From Puffinus mauretanicus (taxonomy: Eukaryota; Chordata; Aves; Procellariiformes; Procellariidae): a stretch of DNA of 64,000 bases. The notes beneath the pieces were generated by a model. That model was not told the DNA's origin. It saw nothing but the letters and a program-made list of their open reading frames with translations, and did no database searches. The stretch is taken from the NCBI GenBank assembly GCA_023333565.1, contig JAJKFH010000102.1, positions 4,729,001 through 4,793,000 of the forward strand, written 5' to 3'. The position numbers were made by a program, and so were the translations under genes. Below, piece after piece: positions 19,726-31,640 of the stretch. Position 1 is the stretch's first letter; every line of letters starts with the position of its first letter.

Positions 19726-22000
19726 GGATTTGCTTTTCAAAAAAGTATTTTGGTAGACAAAAGGTGACACACGGAAATGAAGTGCTCTGTTACTTACGGT
19801 ACACGAACCCAGTTGACCTGATTACATTCAAATTTGAAACTGTTTTTAGAAATTTATTTTTGTAATGTAATGCTATGTCTGTGTATAGAACATGTAATAA
19901 GAGAGCTTCCTGCCCTTTAAATCTAAACTGTAGAAAAAATTATAATGAATTGGACCACGGGATGGCTAGTTTCACTCTCTTTTTTCGTGTAATATCATGG
20001 TACCTGAAATTCTAAAACTGCAAGACTGTCTGAAGGCAAATGGTAATATTTGCATTAATACAAATATCCAGTTTTGTAGAAACATTTTTTATTTGATAGT
20101 AAACTTAGTTGAATATCCTTTTAAGTTCATTCCCATTGCAATTATGATTGAGCCACAAAAAAATCTTTAAAAGACCTTGGAAGTTCTTTAAGGTACTGTT
20201 ATTGCAAGGTGTAATTCATATGAAAAGGTGCTGAGCACTCCAAAATCTATCAGCCAGAATAGTCAAGTCATAATATAGCTGTGTGATTTTACTTACACTC
20301 TCTAATAGACTTGTGCGCCTTTAAAACAGTCCCAGAGAATTTGCAAGTAGAGTATAATTGGAGTTATTTATTAGTGTATTGTAGTGTGTCATTCTAGCTA
20401 GAACACTCCAGCGGCTCTCAGTAGAATTGCCCTTGGAAAACTAGCAGTTAATACCCTGAGTTTTTTTTAATAAGCCTTCTGACATTAAAGCCTACAATTT
20501 GGTTTAAGTTTTTATGGCCAGTTTTTCTAATTAAATGCATCATATTTTCATTTAATGCTACTTAATGTTTTACTAAATGTAGTTTCATCAGAACAAGATG
20601 CTTATATTCCACGATAAGGGTTCAGACATAGAGTTCTACTGCAGATAAAAATGGTAAGAAGTAGTTATTTTGGTTATGTTTTGTATATAGATAAAAACTC
20701 AGATTCTGAAGTGGTTTTTATGATCCAAATTACTATTAATAATTATATTGTTTATGTACCTTTTGAATTTTTCTCTGTTCGGGTAATGGAAATTGTTACA
20801 GTTTAGTATGACCAGCATTATTTTCAAGTTCTCACTAGGGGTTTTGTTTTGCTTGATGCAGTGGAGAATGCAAACATTTCAGGGCTATTTAGGCAATTAT
20901 TACCATTGGAGTTAAAACAAGTGTCATGGAATATTTTTCTTGGTCTGACAATTTAGTAGGATCTGGTCTGACTCAAAATTGACTTGATAGTGCCACATTA
21001 AAAGCACATCTTGTTCCTAAGATCTGAAAAGATCTGAAAAGAATTTTCATTAAAACTTACTGAGCTGTAATGTACTGAAAAACACATATAGGAGATCTTG
21101 CATCTTTCTGGCTTAGAAATTAAAAATGGAAAACACAGCATGTTCACAGAAAGCTTTTGGGTTTGGGTTGTGGTTTTTGGTTTTGTTTTCTTTTTCTTCA
21201 GGGCAAAGTGTAAATTTATTACTGAACCGTTCTTTGGACTTTATTTGACTGTGAGAAGTTCTTGCACATAGACTCTCATGAGAAATTTATAAATTATTTT
21301 ATTCTCCTGCATATAGTGAGGATAATGGTAGTAAAAAAAAAAATAATCAAAGGTAGCTGTAGGATTGTGGAATTCAGGAATACAAACAAGCCCCAGGTAT
21401 ATACCACTACAGAGCATATTGTAGAGACACTAATGGGGCTTATGACTGTGAGGAAAAAATACCTCAGGATTTAACATCTGAATCTTGAATTGTTATAGAT
21501 GCTTCCTGTGCCCACAGCTGTTGATTTTGCTGCTGAAAGAAGCAGGAGGGAAAAGAATAGAAACACATTCATCAGCAGATATCTGCATCATGTAAATACC
21601 CAGTTACAGCCAGTTTGTTTCATACTTAATTTGTTGAGTTTTTTTAATTAGCTCAGGTTCTATATGAAGCTTTAATTAGTGTATAGAAAACTGTAACTGC
21701 TCAGAACCATTTATATAGTGATGACAGCTCAGTGTGTGGGGTGGGAAGAATCTCTTTGTTTCTGTTAGAACTAGACCATTTGAAAAAGTTGTACTAAAAG
21801 TGAGGAACCAAACAGACTGTTATTGAGTGGATTTGCAAGAGCAGACAAACCAAACAGGTGAAAAGGCATTCATTTTAGCATGTTACCCTGGGGACAACTT
21901 TTTGTGGTAAAATGTTGCAGTGAATGTAATACATTTTGAATTTGAAACTTGCATAAGAATTAATTACATCTTTGCTTGTCTTTTTGTTCTGTTTCCCTTT
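19726..22000. other. Intergenic
   Basis: AT-rich unique sequence with a T/G-rich run near 21160-21200. No gene, RNA gene or mobile element recognised. Confidence 0.7.
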
Positions 22001-22480
22001 TGAAGCCTGTTGGTGTCTCAGAATCAATCATTGCCCAGAGGGCAATGAAATAGGAGAGTTTTAGTGGTCCTGCAACTTGATGATTTGCATTACAATGTTG
22101 CTCCTCCATTTAAAGGACTGAAGTGTTTTCAATGTAACTGGGGAGCAGAGGGGAATAGTCCGAGTTCGGCAAGAAAAGTGTGTTGTGACTGTGTCAGCTA
22201 ATTTTGAGGATGGTGAGGAGTAGCCCCGGAGCACAGATGGCACATCCTAACACATTTGCAGTTGAACATTCATTTTGCTTTGAGCATTCTGATAAACCAA
22301 CAATGATGTCGCTAGAAATCAGTCAGGAGGAAAACCAAGACCACTCCCTTGCAATTTATTGCTTATTGTGCATCACAAATAACAAAAGCGGATTTTCATC
22401 CGAAAGGACCATGGAGCATCTAGGAAATTACTTAGGTTTAGAAATGGTTGATGCAACATTACCTGCTAGATAGAAAAAGT
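22000..22480. promoter_or_regulatory. Candidate conserved non-coding block
   Basis: More balanced base composition than its surroundings and no simple repeats. It carries several recognisable factor-site words: ATTTGCAT (octamer, about 22083), AACAAAAG (Sox/TCF-like, about 22381) and TTTATTGC (homeobox/Cdx-like, about 22356). Open frames on both strands (for example 22204-22473 plus) have no recognised homology. Conservation is inferred from style only. Confidence 0.25.
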
Positions 22481-22695
22481 ACAGCCGCTGACTTTTCTAT
22501 ACACTTACTTCTCTAAGTTTCTTTATTTTCACAAAGTAACCTAAATAACTGGTCTTCCCAATTTTACACATCTGATTTTTTTCTTAAAGGAAATAATGAT
22601 AAATCACATTTTCGTTCACATGGAAACAGCCAAGCTCCTTGCAGCCCATATATCATGACCTTAATGTGTCAGGAGTCATAAGACTACTACCTCAC

Positions 22696-22952
22696 CTTTT
22701 GGAGGGCAGACAGGAGTGGCATTTTGTGAGTACTTCACAGGAGTGATACGAAAGGGGGTCTCGCTGCTCCGTCGCTGAACAGGCTTGGGCATGACTGTGC
22801 TGGGCATGCGACTGTTCCAGACTGGTCTCAGCAATGTCTTCTGCAACGCTCCTCTCACAGCCTTGGGTTCTGATTGCCCAGAACTTGCAGGTCAGTGTAG
22901 ACCCATCGCAGCTTATCAAAGGCAGCCTTAGGCTGGGGGCTGTGCTTGCCTG
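22696..22952 (-). pseudogene. Exon-like segment with one frame break, gene not recognised
   Basis: On the minus strand this 257-base segment has an AG acceptor (TCCAG) before it and a GTGAGG donor after AAAAG. The first third is open in one frame (it includes KAAFDKLRWVYTDLQVLG). The frame then reaches TGA, and the neighbouring frame is open to the donor (it includes RRSSETPFRITPVKYSQN). The length is one base short of that needed to keep both halves in phase, as expected for a single-base deletion in a former exon, or an assembly error. Both parts look protein-like in composition. The FDKL pattern faintly recalls HJURP C-terminal repeats, but I do not claim that identity. Confidence 0.35.
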
Positions 22953-22959
22953 CTGGATA

Positions 22960-25900
22960 TGGTTAAGAGTCAGAGATTTTCTACCTTATTACAAAACTGA
23001 TGTTCAGATTCCACCTGAGATAGAGCAGGTTTTGTTTTCTATCATATCCTTGACTTGGTTTATAAAAAAAAAATCATAAACCCTTCTGTTTGTTGAACAG
23101 AAAACAAATGGATGTAGGTCTCTAGTGATCTAAGTTGGGTCAACAGGGATATTTTCTGCCTGTCTAAATCATACTGAGATTTTTTACGATCATTTTGTGT
23201 GTCATAAGACTATCATTTATAAGATAAGTGCTATCAAGAGCCTCATCCTGTTCCTGTTGAAGTCAATAGATGTTTTTGCTATTGCTTTTCAACAGTAGTA
23301 GGATTGATGACTGAAACTGAGCAACTGTTGAAAGGTTAGTTTTAAAGTAGAATTGTGGTCAGAAAAGCAAAGTGACCCTGTCAAGCTGACATGCTGGGAG
23401 CAGTACATTTGTTTTTTTCTCAGTGACTTCCAGACCAAATCTGCTTAGTTTACAACTCAAACATTTTTTTATTGACTTCCAGAACTACAAAGTCAGCCTC
23501 AGTGTGAAAAATCAAAACTGTTACTTCTGCTTCAGTCCACAGAAGATTCTGCATTTAGAACTTGGTTGACATGTCGCTGATGCATGGCTGAATCCAGCCT
23601 GCCTTTCTATGTCTGTCCTAGCTCTGGAGGGTGAAGGCTGCCACAATAAAAATTTATTTGTTAGGAGAGTAAACAGATATGACTTGCAGAGATAAGGAGA
23701 TATACTGGGGAACTAAGGGCCATTTTTATGTCTGTCTTCTAGCTGCACCTACACTTTAATCCTTAACTTCTGCCATGATAGCGATTTAATGTTTTCAGAT
23801 TGCTTCAGTCTGGTACTACAGAGTCTAAACTGTCTTCACTGTAAAATAGATTTTCCAAAAGTGCTTAAATTTTATGATAAAAGTGATGATTTTAAGATCA
23901 GTTTAAGACTTCAGAAACCACATCTGAAAGAAGTGACTCCTCCCAGGTCATGCAATTCCTTGTTTACTCTCAAGGGTTCACAGAGTTACACAGGGATATG
24001 GATCGGAGAACTAATTCAGTTATTATTTAAAAGCTCTTAACATTATATAATCACAGGAGGGGATTCAGCAGATGCTGGCCCATCATATCTGTGCCTTAAT
24101 CTGACCCTGACCTCAGAATCTTGATGTGGCTCCTCAGGCAACACATACATCATCTGTTCTTAAACTGCTTGCTTGATTAATATACTGTAGTTAAAATGTG
24201 ATCTCAGTGCTAAAGTTAAAACCAAAGCTGTTCCCTTCCATCACAAGTGCACCAAGGGCAAACAGATTTGTTTAAAGCTTTGCAGTGATTAAGACAGTCC
24301 AGAGCAGAATGTCATCTTTCTAATAAAGGGATAAAGCAGGACAATTGTTTCAGAGTCAAAAAAGTGAAGTAGCTTCCACTCTTGTGTTTTGCAATGCCTG
24401 TGGGCTGTTTTAGAAGTTCCTCTGGATCTTTATTTTGTCGGTTATCACAAAGAATAGTAGTCATTCCAGTGCCTGAATGTGTGTGTGCACACTTGTTTAT
24501 GATGAAGTGCGTATGACAGATGCACATTTTTAAGACATGTGCTAATTTCTATCATGCTTTGTACCACACATACTGTGTTGAGTAATGCTTTGTGGAAGTC
24601 TGCTGTCTGAAACTATAGCTATTTTTAAGGGCAGTCAAGTATTAATGATTCTTCTGAAGTGTGAGCATATGCTAATTGAGCTCCTTGGATGCTACAAAAA
24701 TTTGTCAGATTTTTACTGTGGGAGATTTTTTCATGCTTTCTCTAGGTATTTTTTTTCCATTCCTCAAATTCACCACCGATGAAAGGTCACAAAAGTATTA
24801 GTGATTGCTTTCATCTCTAGAGTTCTTCCTTTCTTCTGTGGATTGCAGAACTGTTTAGTGAGTTTGTTAATCTATGGCAAGTGAGACTGGTTTTTTTAAA
24901 TGAGGGTGTGCCTAGAGAGGGGGAGAGCTGCCTGTTGATCTCGTTCTGCATCCTTGGTCACTGGTAAGCCTTTGAAGGTCAGGGAAAGATTGCTCCTCCC
25001 CAGAGAATGACTGAGCATGCACAGGTGAGAGAAGTTTTTGTGAGACGCTGGGTGGTAGGAAGAACGGGATAGAGGAAGTGAGGAGCAGGTAGAAGGCTGG
25101 AGAGTAAGAAACTGAAGAGGACCAGAGAGCTTTTCTGCAAAGGAGCTGCAGCAATGTTTTGGAGATGGTAGAAAGAAAGAGTCTTTCTTGAAGATCCGAA
25201 GGTTTGTTCCAGCCAACAGTTGCTGAATGAGAAAGAAAGGCTGTTGGAAAAGTTCCAGCCTTCAAGACCACCACCCTTGGGGTGCAGGTTGGTTTCAGAC
25301 CTTTCTGTTTAGTGTCTTACCCTGCAGATGTGAATTTTATCTTTTTGAGCCTTTTTTTTTTCTTGTTTATTATTTTGGGTACCCTCAAGAGCCAGTGTGA
25401 AAAATTGGAAGCATTTAGTATCTGTTGATGTGCTCGCTTTTTAAAGAAGTTGGGCGATTTGCTCTTACTTTTCAAATTGTGGTAAGGTGTGATCATGTGT
25501 TCACATGCATCCAGCTTTCCCTTTGTGTTGAGTTGTGTACTCTCTTCAGGAACTCTTTCCAGTTATTTTAAAAAGCCTGTGTGCAAATATATAGTAAAAT
25601 TGGACCATGCATGCATACAGATCAAGGAATTGAATCCATTGATCCACTGTGTGTGGATAGCTCAGATTTGTAGTGCAAGTAATTAAGTTTGTTTTCTGGA
25701 AGTATCCATGTCTTAAAAAAAAATACAAAGCTAAGAAACAACCCAGCAGAAACAACAAAATTGTCTCCCCTCCCCCATTTGGGAAAACAAACAAACAAAG
25801 CCAGTACAGTGTATGGAAGTACTCAATGACATATTAACTTTAGCTCTGCTTCTGTGCTATTGCAGTAGTAGAGCATCCAAGGGGTTGCTCTGTTTGGCAA

Positions 25901-27750
25901 AAGAATCCCCAAATCTTTCAGACAACAGTGAGCTTATGGTTTAGAGCCTGTCTCATAGCAGAATGTTCTTGTGCTTGAGATTACTGACTCAGACTTTTCC
26001 ACTTCTTCAAAGAAAGACAATGTATAGTCGTATGTAAGTGAAGACATTAACCTTGAGGTGTGTTGTACAAAACTTATGTATGTCCTGTATGCTGTTATAG
26101 AAGTGGACAAGCCATAAGAAGCTGTTTTACGTGATCGGAAGATGTTATGCTTTAAGTTGTTCTGCAAAAGGCCTTGTTTTAGCAGTTCGTAATGACATCT
26201 CCTTATATGTGCCATTAATCCAATCATGTTTGCTAAGAAGTTCTTATGAATAGGTACAATGAGGACAATATGGTCTTATGAGGTTCCTGCTGAAATTGTT
26301 TATGAGCAGGGACACCACGTCAGTAAAGCTGAAGTATCATCATAGTTAGGAGTTAAGGCAGACATCCTAAAGTTTTTTTCAAGGGTGAGAATTAAACCCA
26401 CGAAGTCAGTGCTATTTTGATTTTCTATGAATGTCGTATCTCTCTTTCTCACAATACATATATACAGAACTTGGATTTGTGATTGTGGTGTTGCTGATGT
26501 TAGGCAGAAATGCAGATAAATGGAGTTTATCTATTTCTGATTTGTGCATTGCAACAGTAATATGCTCTTCCTATATACTAAACAAATGTGTTCACCCAAT
26601 TTTTAGTTTACACCTGATTTAAGTCTTGGCTACCTTCCAAACTCACGTGAATACCATTCATATATAGAATCTGAGAAAATGTGTATGCAGATAACTATAT
26701 GGAGTTACATGGGGGACAAGAAACCAGCTGAGCAGGTTTGTACTGCATTAGTGAAAATTGTAAAATGAGTGCAAAAAGTCAAATACTTAGGACTTAGGCC
26801 TGTTTGCATGTCGCCTGATTTCCCTAAAACATCAAGAACGTGTAGTTCTGCTGGGCTGCTTTTTAGGTTGTGAAAGATTACCTCTGCAAAACTGACACTG
26901 GTTTATGCAAGTACCTAAATAAGCAAGTAAAACCCGAATTTGGCCATCTTGAGAAGAGGGTTCTGTGCCCTCTCCACATGTATCTCCTTAGTGTGTGATC
27001 TTTTAAAGTAATTCCTGCCAATACATTTAATACAATATGAATCTATATAAATATTTTGATGTCATATATTATGGCTGTTATGAATGCCTGTTGATGTAGC
27101 ATTTTCAACGAGTAATCTTGATATATCAAGTGGTTGTTGGAATACTGACAGTTACATTTCTCCTGTATTTCTTTAAAGGACTGTGTTAATATGCATTATT
27201 TAAGCTTTCCAATTTTTAGTGATTAAAAATATGTCCAAATGTATTAGTTTAACTTCAAGTTATAATATAGTAAATTTCAGATTTTTTGCTTTTACAATGG
27301 CTTGCACAGTTTATTTTTTCTATAACTAACACTTTATAAATCGGTAGGAAATATCTCATAAAACTGTATAAAGCACAACTCGCCCAAAGTCAATGATATT
27401 TTTCATCTTGTTCTCTGTAGTGTTGAGTGGCCTCCATTTCTGTCAAAATCAATTGGATTTTGCAGTTGTTTAGTATCAGTTATATGAGAGCTTTCATAAC
27501 TTCAGGGCATGTAAAACCGGAAAGGGTCCTTTAGTTTGTATAGTCTAATTCGTATATAGTTTATAAATCATGCTATAGTGCCCTCAATTTGACATTGTTT
27601 CCCTGTCCCATTAGGTCCCATGACTTCTGTTAACTTTAGCTTTAGTCAAACAAAGCTCTTCATATCTTCCAGAAAGGCTTTCTGCCTAGGTTTTGAGATG
27701 GCCAGAAATGGAGAACTTGACTTCTTATGTGGATAGCTGGTTCAAGTAAA
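22960..27750. other. Intergenic
   Basis: AT-rich unique DNA. Around 24900-25270 is a purine-rich stretch on the plus strand that opens two minus-strand frames of 106 and 120 codons with low-complexity Ser/Leu composition. No gene supported. Confidence 0.65.
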
Positions 27751-27914
27751 TAAATATCCTTTACAGTTTAAAAAAACAGTAATAATTATGCATTCATTTC
27801 AGACTGACTTCAGCTTCCAGACATTGATTCTTATGAGGATTTTGGGTGCATCTGCATGTCAGTTCAGATCTGGAGTGTGTTTTGAAGCAAGTTTGCCCTT
27901 CCTTTTTCTTTTTT

Positions 27915-28090
27915 TAAATCCACCCACCCACCCACCCCCTGTGTCTGTGTTTTCCTCCCCGCTCCCCTCGCTGCCATTCGCATCAGAGAAGGTCCTGGAG
28001 CCAGCAAGCAGATTCCTTCGGAGTCAGCCTCTGCTGGCAGATGCATTCCGGGAGCAAGAGCGTAGCTAATGCGCTCCAGCTGCGGAGAGG
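27915..28090. promoter_or_regulatory. GC-rich patch with CCCA repeat, candidate regulatory element
   Basis: A CACCC-rich run of CCCA units (27919-27940) is followed by about 140 bases of higher GC with a few CpGs and KLF/SP-like words (CACCC, CCGCTCCCC). It stands out in an AT-rich setting. It could be an enhancer or a weak promoter of a non-coding transcript. No direct evidence of use. Confidence 0.25.
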
Positions 28091-28099
28091 TGTTTGGGA

Positions 28100-29828
28100 C
28101 TGGGAAAGCAGGCTATGGCTGGTCTGAAATATCTCTTCCTTTACCTCCTTCCCCCCGCAAGCCCATGATGGGTGGGCATCAGGCCCTCAGCACCCTGCTG
28201 ATCCTTTCCTAGTGGGACTGTGCTGCCTGGTAATGTAAACAAAGCCTTCGTTAGAGGTCAGCTTAGTACATAGTAACTTCTATCTGTGAAAGTATTTACA
28301 TGGTGTGTTGTGGCATGATGATGATCTCTTGGATGATCTAAAAAGATTTCAGATGCTTAAGTCTTGCTAAAACAGGGTTTTTTTCAGTTCATGGTTCTTT
28401 TGAGCACAATTTTCCATTTCTTCAAATTCTTTTAAAAAGTCTTTAAATATCTCGTAAAATTTCTTTTTAAAATATTTTATTTTTATTTTAATTAAGAATA
28501 TTATTCTTTTTAAAGAGTGCTGATCAGAATACCATGGGGTGCTAATTCAAATGTGATACGGAAGTAAAGGATATTCACTTTAAATCTAATTGTATAAACC
28601 ACAATGAAACCAGAACTACTTCCTCCCTCCCCCTCCCCGCCCCAGGTCAACATAGTCGTCTTTTGACAGGAAGATAGCTACTGCCAATTGTTTAAGCCTT
28701 TATTTATTGACCTCTTCTCATTACTTTGTTCAGGATTGAAATTCAGCCAAGTGAGGTGGATTTTTTTAGTGCAGGTTTTATGCTTGCATCCAGGCTACCC
28801 TTTTGGAATATAGATAGACTTTCAGGTTTCTTCCAGTCCTGTAAAAATATATTCAGGGTATAAATTGTATTAGATTTGGATGCAGGTAGGCCAGAGAAGT
28901 AATCTGCAAATATATTTCAAGTATTCACTGCGAGTTATCTAAGTATACTAATTTTAAGAGTGTTTATATCTTGTAGAGGTTGTTTAACATACTTAGTTAC
29001 TAATGGACTGGAAAATACTTCATCATCTTGTTGTGATACTAGACTGTCATCCTGCTTCTCTCCAAGCATACAAGAAAAATGTACTGAATCTTTTGCCTTT
29101 TCTACTTCGTTAAAAATATTCCTGTCTTCACATAGGAATTTGCCTATTGCTAGGAATTCTTCTAGTTTTTCTCATTTAGTTTAGATTTGCCAGCCAAGTT
29201 ATCGCAGCAGAAGCTTAGATATTAAGACGTCTGAATTAAAATCTCTGGCCCTTCCTCAGGCTCCCAGTTAGCCTGAGACAATTAATTTAGAGTCAGATTT
29301 TAAAGGCATTTAAGTTGCTACAGATTTGGGGTTTTACATATTTGTATGGATTTTTCTTTGCTTCAACTTCTTACAGTCTTGTTTAAAGAATAATCCTTCT
29401 GCCATTTTCATTAAATAAAACCAACAGTATATTTTTATGGGGGGCGGGGGGGAACCCCAACCTAAAACACTGTTGAGACACTGTCACAGACACTTACCAC
29501 AGTCACTGTGGTAAGAAATTATTGTATTTACTAGAGCATACTTAAGAAATAAAACTTGAGTTTGGTGTTTCTACAAGTAGGGGAACAACAGTCCAAACTA
29601 CCAGTGTTTGGATTTTTTTTTTTTTTTTGTTCCTGTACTGAACAGGAACTGAGCAGGCTACCTTGTTTATCTGCCCATATAGCACCGAGATGTGTGTTTT
29701 GTACTCATGTTACTACTTCTTAGATGTATACTTTATCTTAATATTTCTCTTAGATGTACACTCTGTAGTCTCAGGACATTCTTGTGGATAACAGAACTCA
29801 AAATACTAGTTCACCAAAGATCTAATTT
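28100..29828. other. Intergenic
   Basis: AT-rich unique sequence. There are C-rich and G-rich runs at 28621-28645 and 29438-29453. No gene or mobile element recognised. Confidence 0.7.
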
Positions 29829-31640
29829 CATAGAATCATAGAATCAGTAAGGTTGGAAAAGACCTTTAAGATCATCGAGTCCAACCGTCAATCCAACACA
29901 CCATGCCCCCTACACCATGTCCCTAAGGGCCTCATCTACACGTCTTTTAAATACCTCCAGGGATGGTGACTCTACCACTTCCCTGGGCCTGTTCCAAGGC
30001 CTGACCACTCTTTCAGTAAAGAAATTTCTCCTAATGTCCAGTCTAAACCTCCTGGCGCAACTTGAGGCCATTTCCTCTCGTCCTATCGCTAGTTACTTGG
30101 CAGAAGAGACCAACCCCCACCTCCTACAAGCGTCCTTTAGGTAGTTGTAGAGCGATGAGGTCTCCCCTCAGCCTCCTCTTCTCTCCAGACTAAAACAGTC
30201 CCAGTTCCCTCAGCCGCTCTCTCCCTTAAGACTTGTGCTCCAGGCCTTCACCAGCTTCGTTGCCCTTCTCTGGACACGCTCCAGCACCTCCATGTCCTTC
30301 TTGTAGTGAGGGGCCCAGAACTGAAGCACAGTATTCGAGGTGCGGCCTCACCAGTGCCGAGTACAGGGGCACGATCACCTCCCTACTCCTGCTGGCCACA
30401 CTATTTCTGATGCAGGCCAGGATGCCATTGGCCTTCTTGGCCACCTGGGCACACTGCCGGCTCATGTTCAGCCGGCTGTCAACCAGCACCCCCAGGTCCT
30501 TTTCCTCTGGGCAGCTTTCCAGCCATTCTTCCCCAAGCCTGTAGCGTTGCCTGGGGTTGTTGGCCAAGCCAGTGCAGGACCGAGCACTTGGTTGTGTTGG
30601 AACCCTCATACAGTTGGCTTCGGTATCAGTCAGCCTGTCAGGTCCCTCTGCAGAGCCTTCCTACGCTCAGCAGATCAGCACTCCCGCCCAGCTTGGTGTC
30701 ATCCTGCAAACTTACTGAGGGAGCACTCGATCCCCTCGTCCAGATCGTCGATAAAGAGATATTGAACAACACGGCCCCAAAACTGAGCCCTGGGGAACAC
30801 CGCTCGTGACCGGCCGCCAACTGGATTTAACTCCGTTGACCACAACTCTCTGGGCTCGGCCGTCCAGCCAGTTTTTTACCCAGCGAAGAGTGCACCTGTC
30901 TAAGCCGTGAGCCGCCAGCTTCTCTAGGAGAATGCCATGGGAGACAGTGTCAAAGGCCTTACTGAAGTCCAGGTAGACCACATCCACAGCCTTTCCCTCA
31001 TCCACTAAGCGGGTCACCTGGTCATAGAAGGAGATCAGGTTGGTCAAGCAGGACCTACCTTCCATGAACCCGTGCTGGCTGGGCCTGATCCCCTGGTTGT
31101 CCCGGACATGGCTCGTGAGTGCCCTCAAAACGAACCGCTCCATGATCTTCCCCGGCACCGAGGTCAGGCTGACTGGCCTGTAGTTCCCCGGATCCTCCTT
31201 CCGGCCCTTCTTATAGATGGGCGTCACATTGGCGAGCCTCCAGTCGTCCGGGACCTCCCCAGTTAACCAGGACTGCTGGTAAATGATGGAGAGCGGCTCG
31301 GCAAGCTCCTCCGCCAGCTCCCTCAGCACCCTCAGGTGGATCCCATCCGGCCCCATAGACTTGTGAGCGTCCAGGTGGCGTAGCAGGTCATTAACTTCTT
31401 CCTCATGGATTATGGGGGGTCTATCCTGCTCATCGTCCTTGTCATCCAGCTCAGGGGGCTGAGTACCCTGAGGATAACTGCTCTGACTGCTAAAGACTGA
31501 GGCAAAGAAGGCATTGAGTACCTCAGCCTTATCCTCATCCCTGGTGGCAACGTTCCCCCCCGCATCCAATAGAGGATGGAGATTCTCCTTGGCTCTCCTT
31601 TTGTCATTAATATACTTGTAAAAGCATTTTTTTTAGCATT
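29829..31640 (-). mobile_element. CR1 LINE, relatively young, 5'-truncated
   Basis: About 1.8 kb on the minus strand. Its 3' end is at 29829 with terminal repeats (plus: catagaatcatagaatcag), and it shares the 3' block with the copy at 1-150. The ORF2 part covers most of the reverse transcriptase, and coding similarity fades near 31640. The long intact frame and good motif preservation mean it inserted more recently than the other CR1 copies here. The left junction is clear; the right is approximate. Confidence 0.92.
30712..31569 (-). pseudogene. CR1 ORF2 reverse transcriptase, frameshifted
   Basis: 285 open codons. In order it contains a KSMGPDGIHLRVLRELA block, a PIYKKGRKEDPGNYRPVSL fingers block, a [17 protein letters not shown] block with the catalytic Asp, and SGVPQGSVLGP. 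Right after LGP (near 30770) the frame shifts by one base, and the homologous sequence continues in the next frame (LFNISLSTIW). The endonuclease domain is lost by 5' truncation, so it cannot move on its own. Confidence 0.9.

Noticed and set aside
24896..25274. Overlapping 106- and 120-codon minus-strand frames
   Set aside because: Low-complexity Ser/Leu/Pro composition from a purine-rich plus strand. No homology seen.
29438..29453. G-run as a G-quadruplex or regulatory site (also near 45581, 50247 and 57037)
   Set aside because: Short isolated G or C runs are common in bird intergenic DNA, and nothing nearby gives them a role.
30233..30765. Plus-strand open frames of 103 and 141 codons
   Set aside because: They are antisense shadows of the CR1 ORF2 and 3' region.
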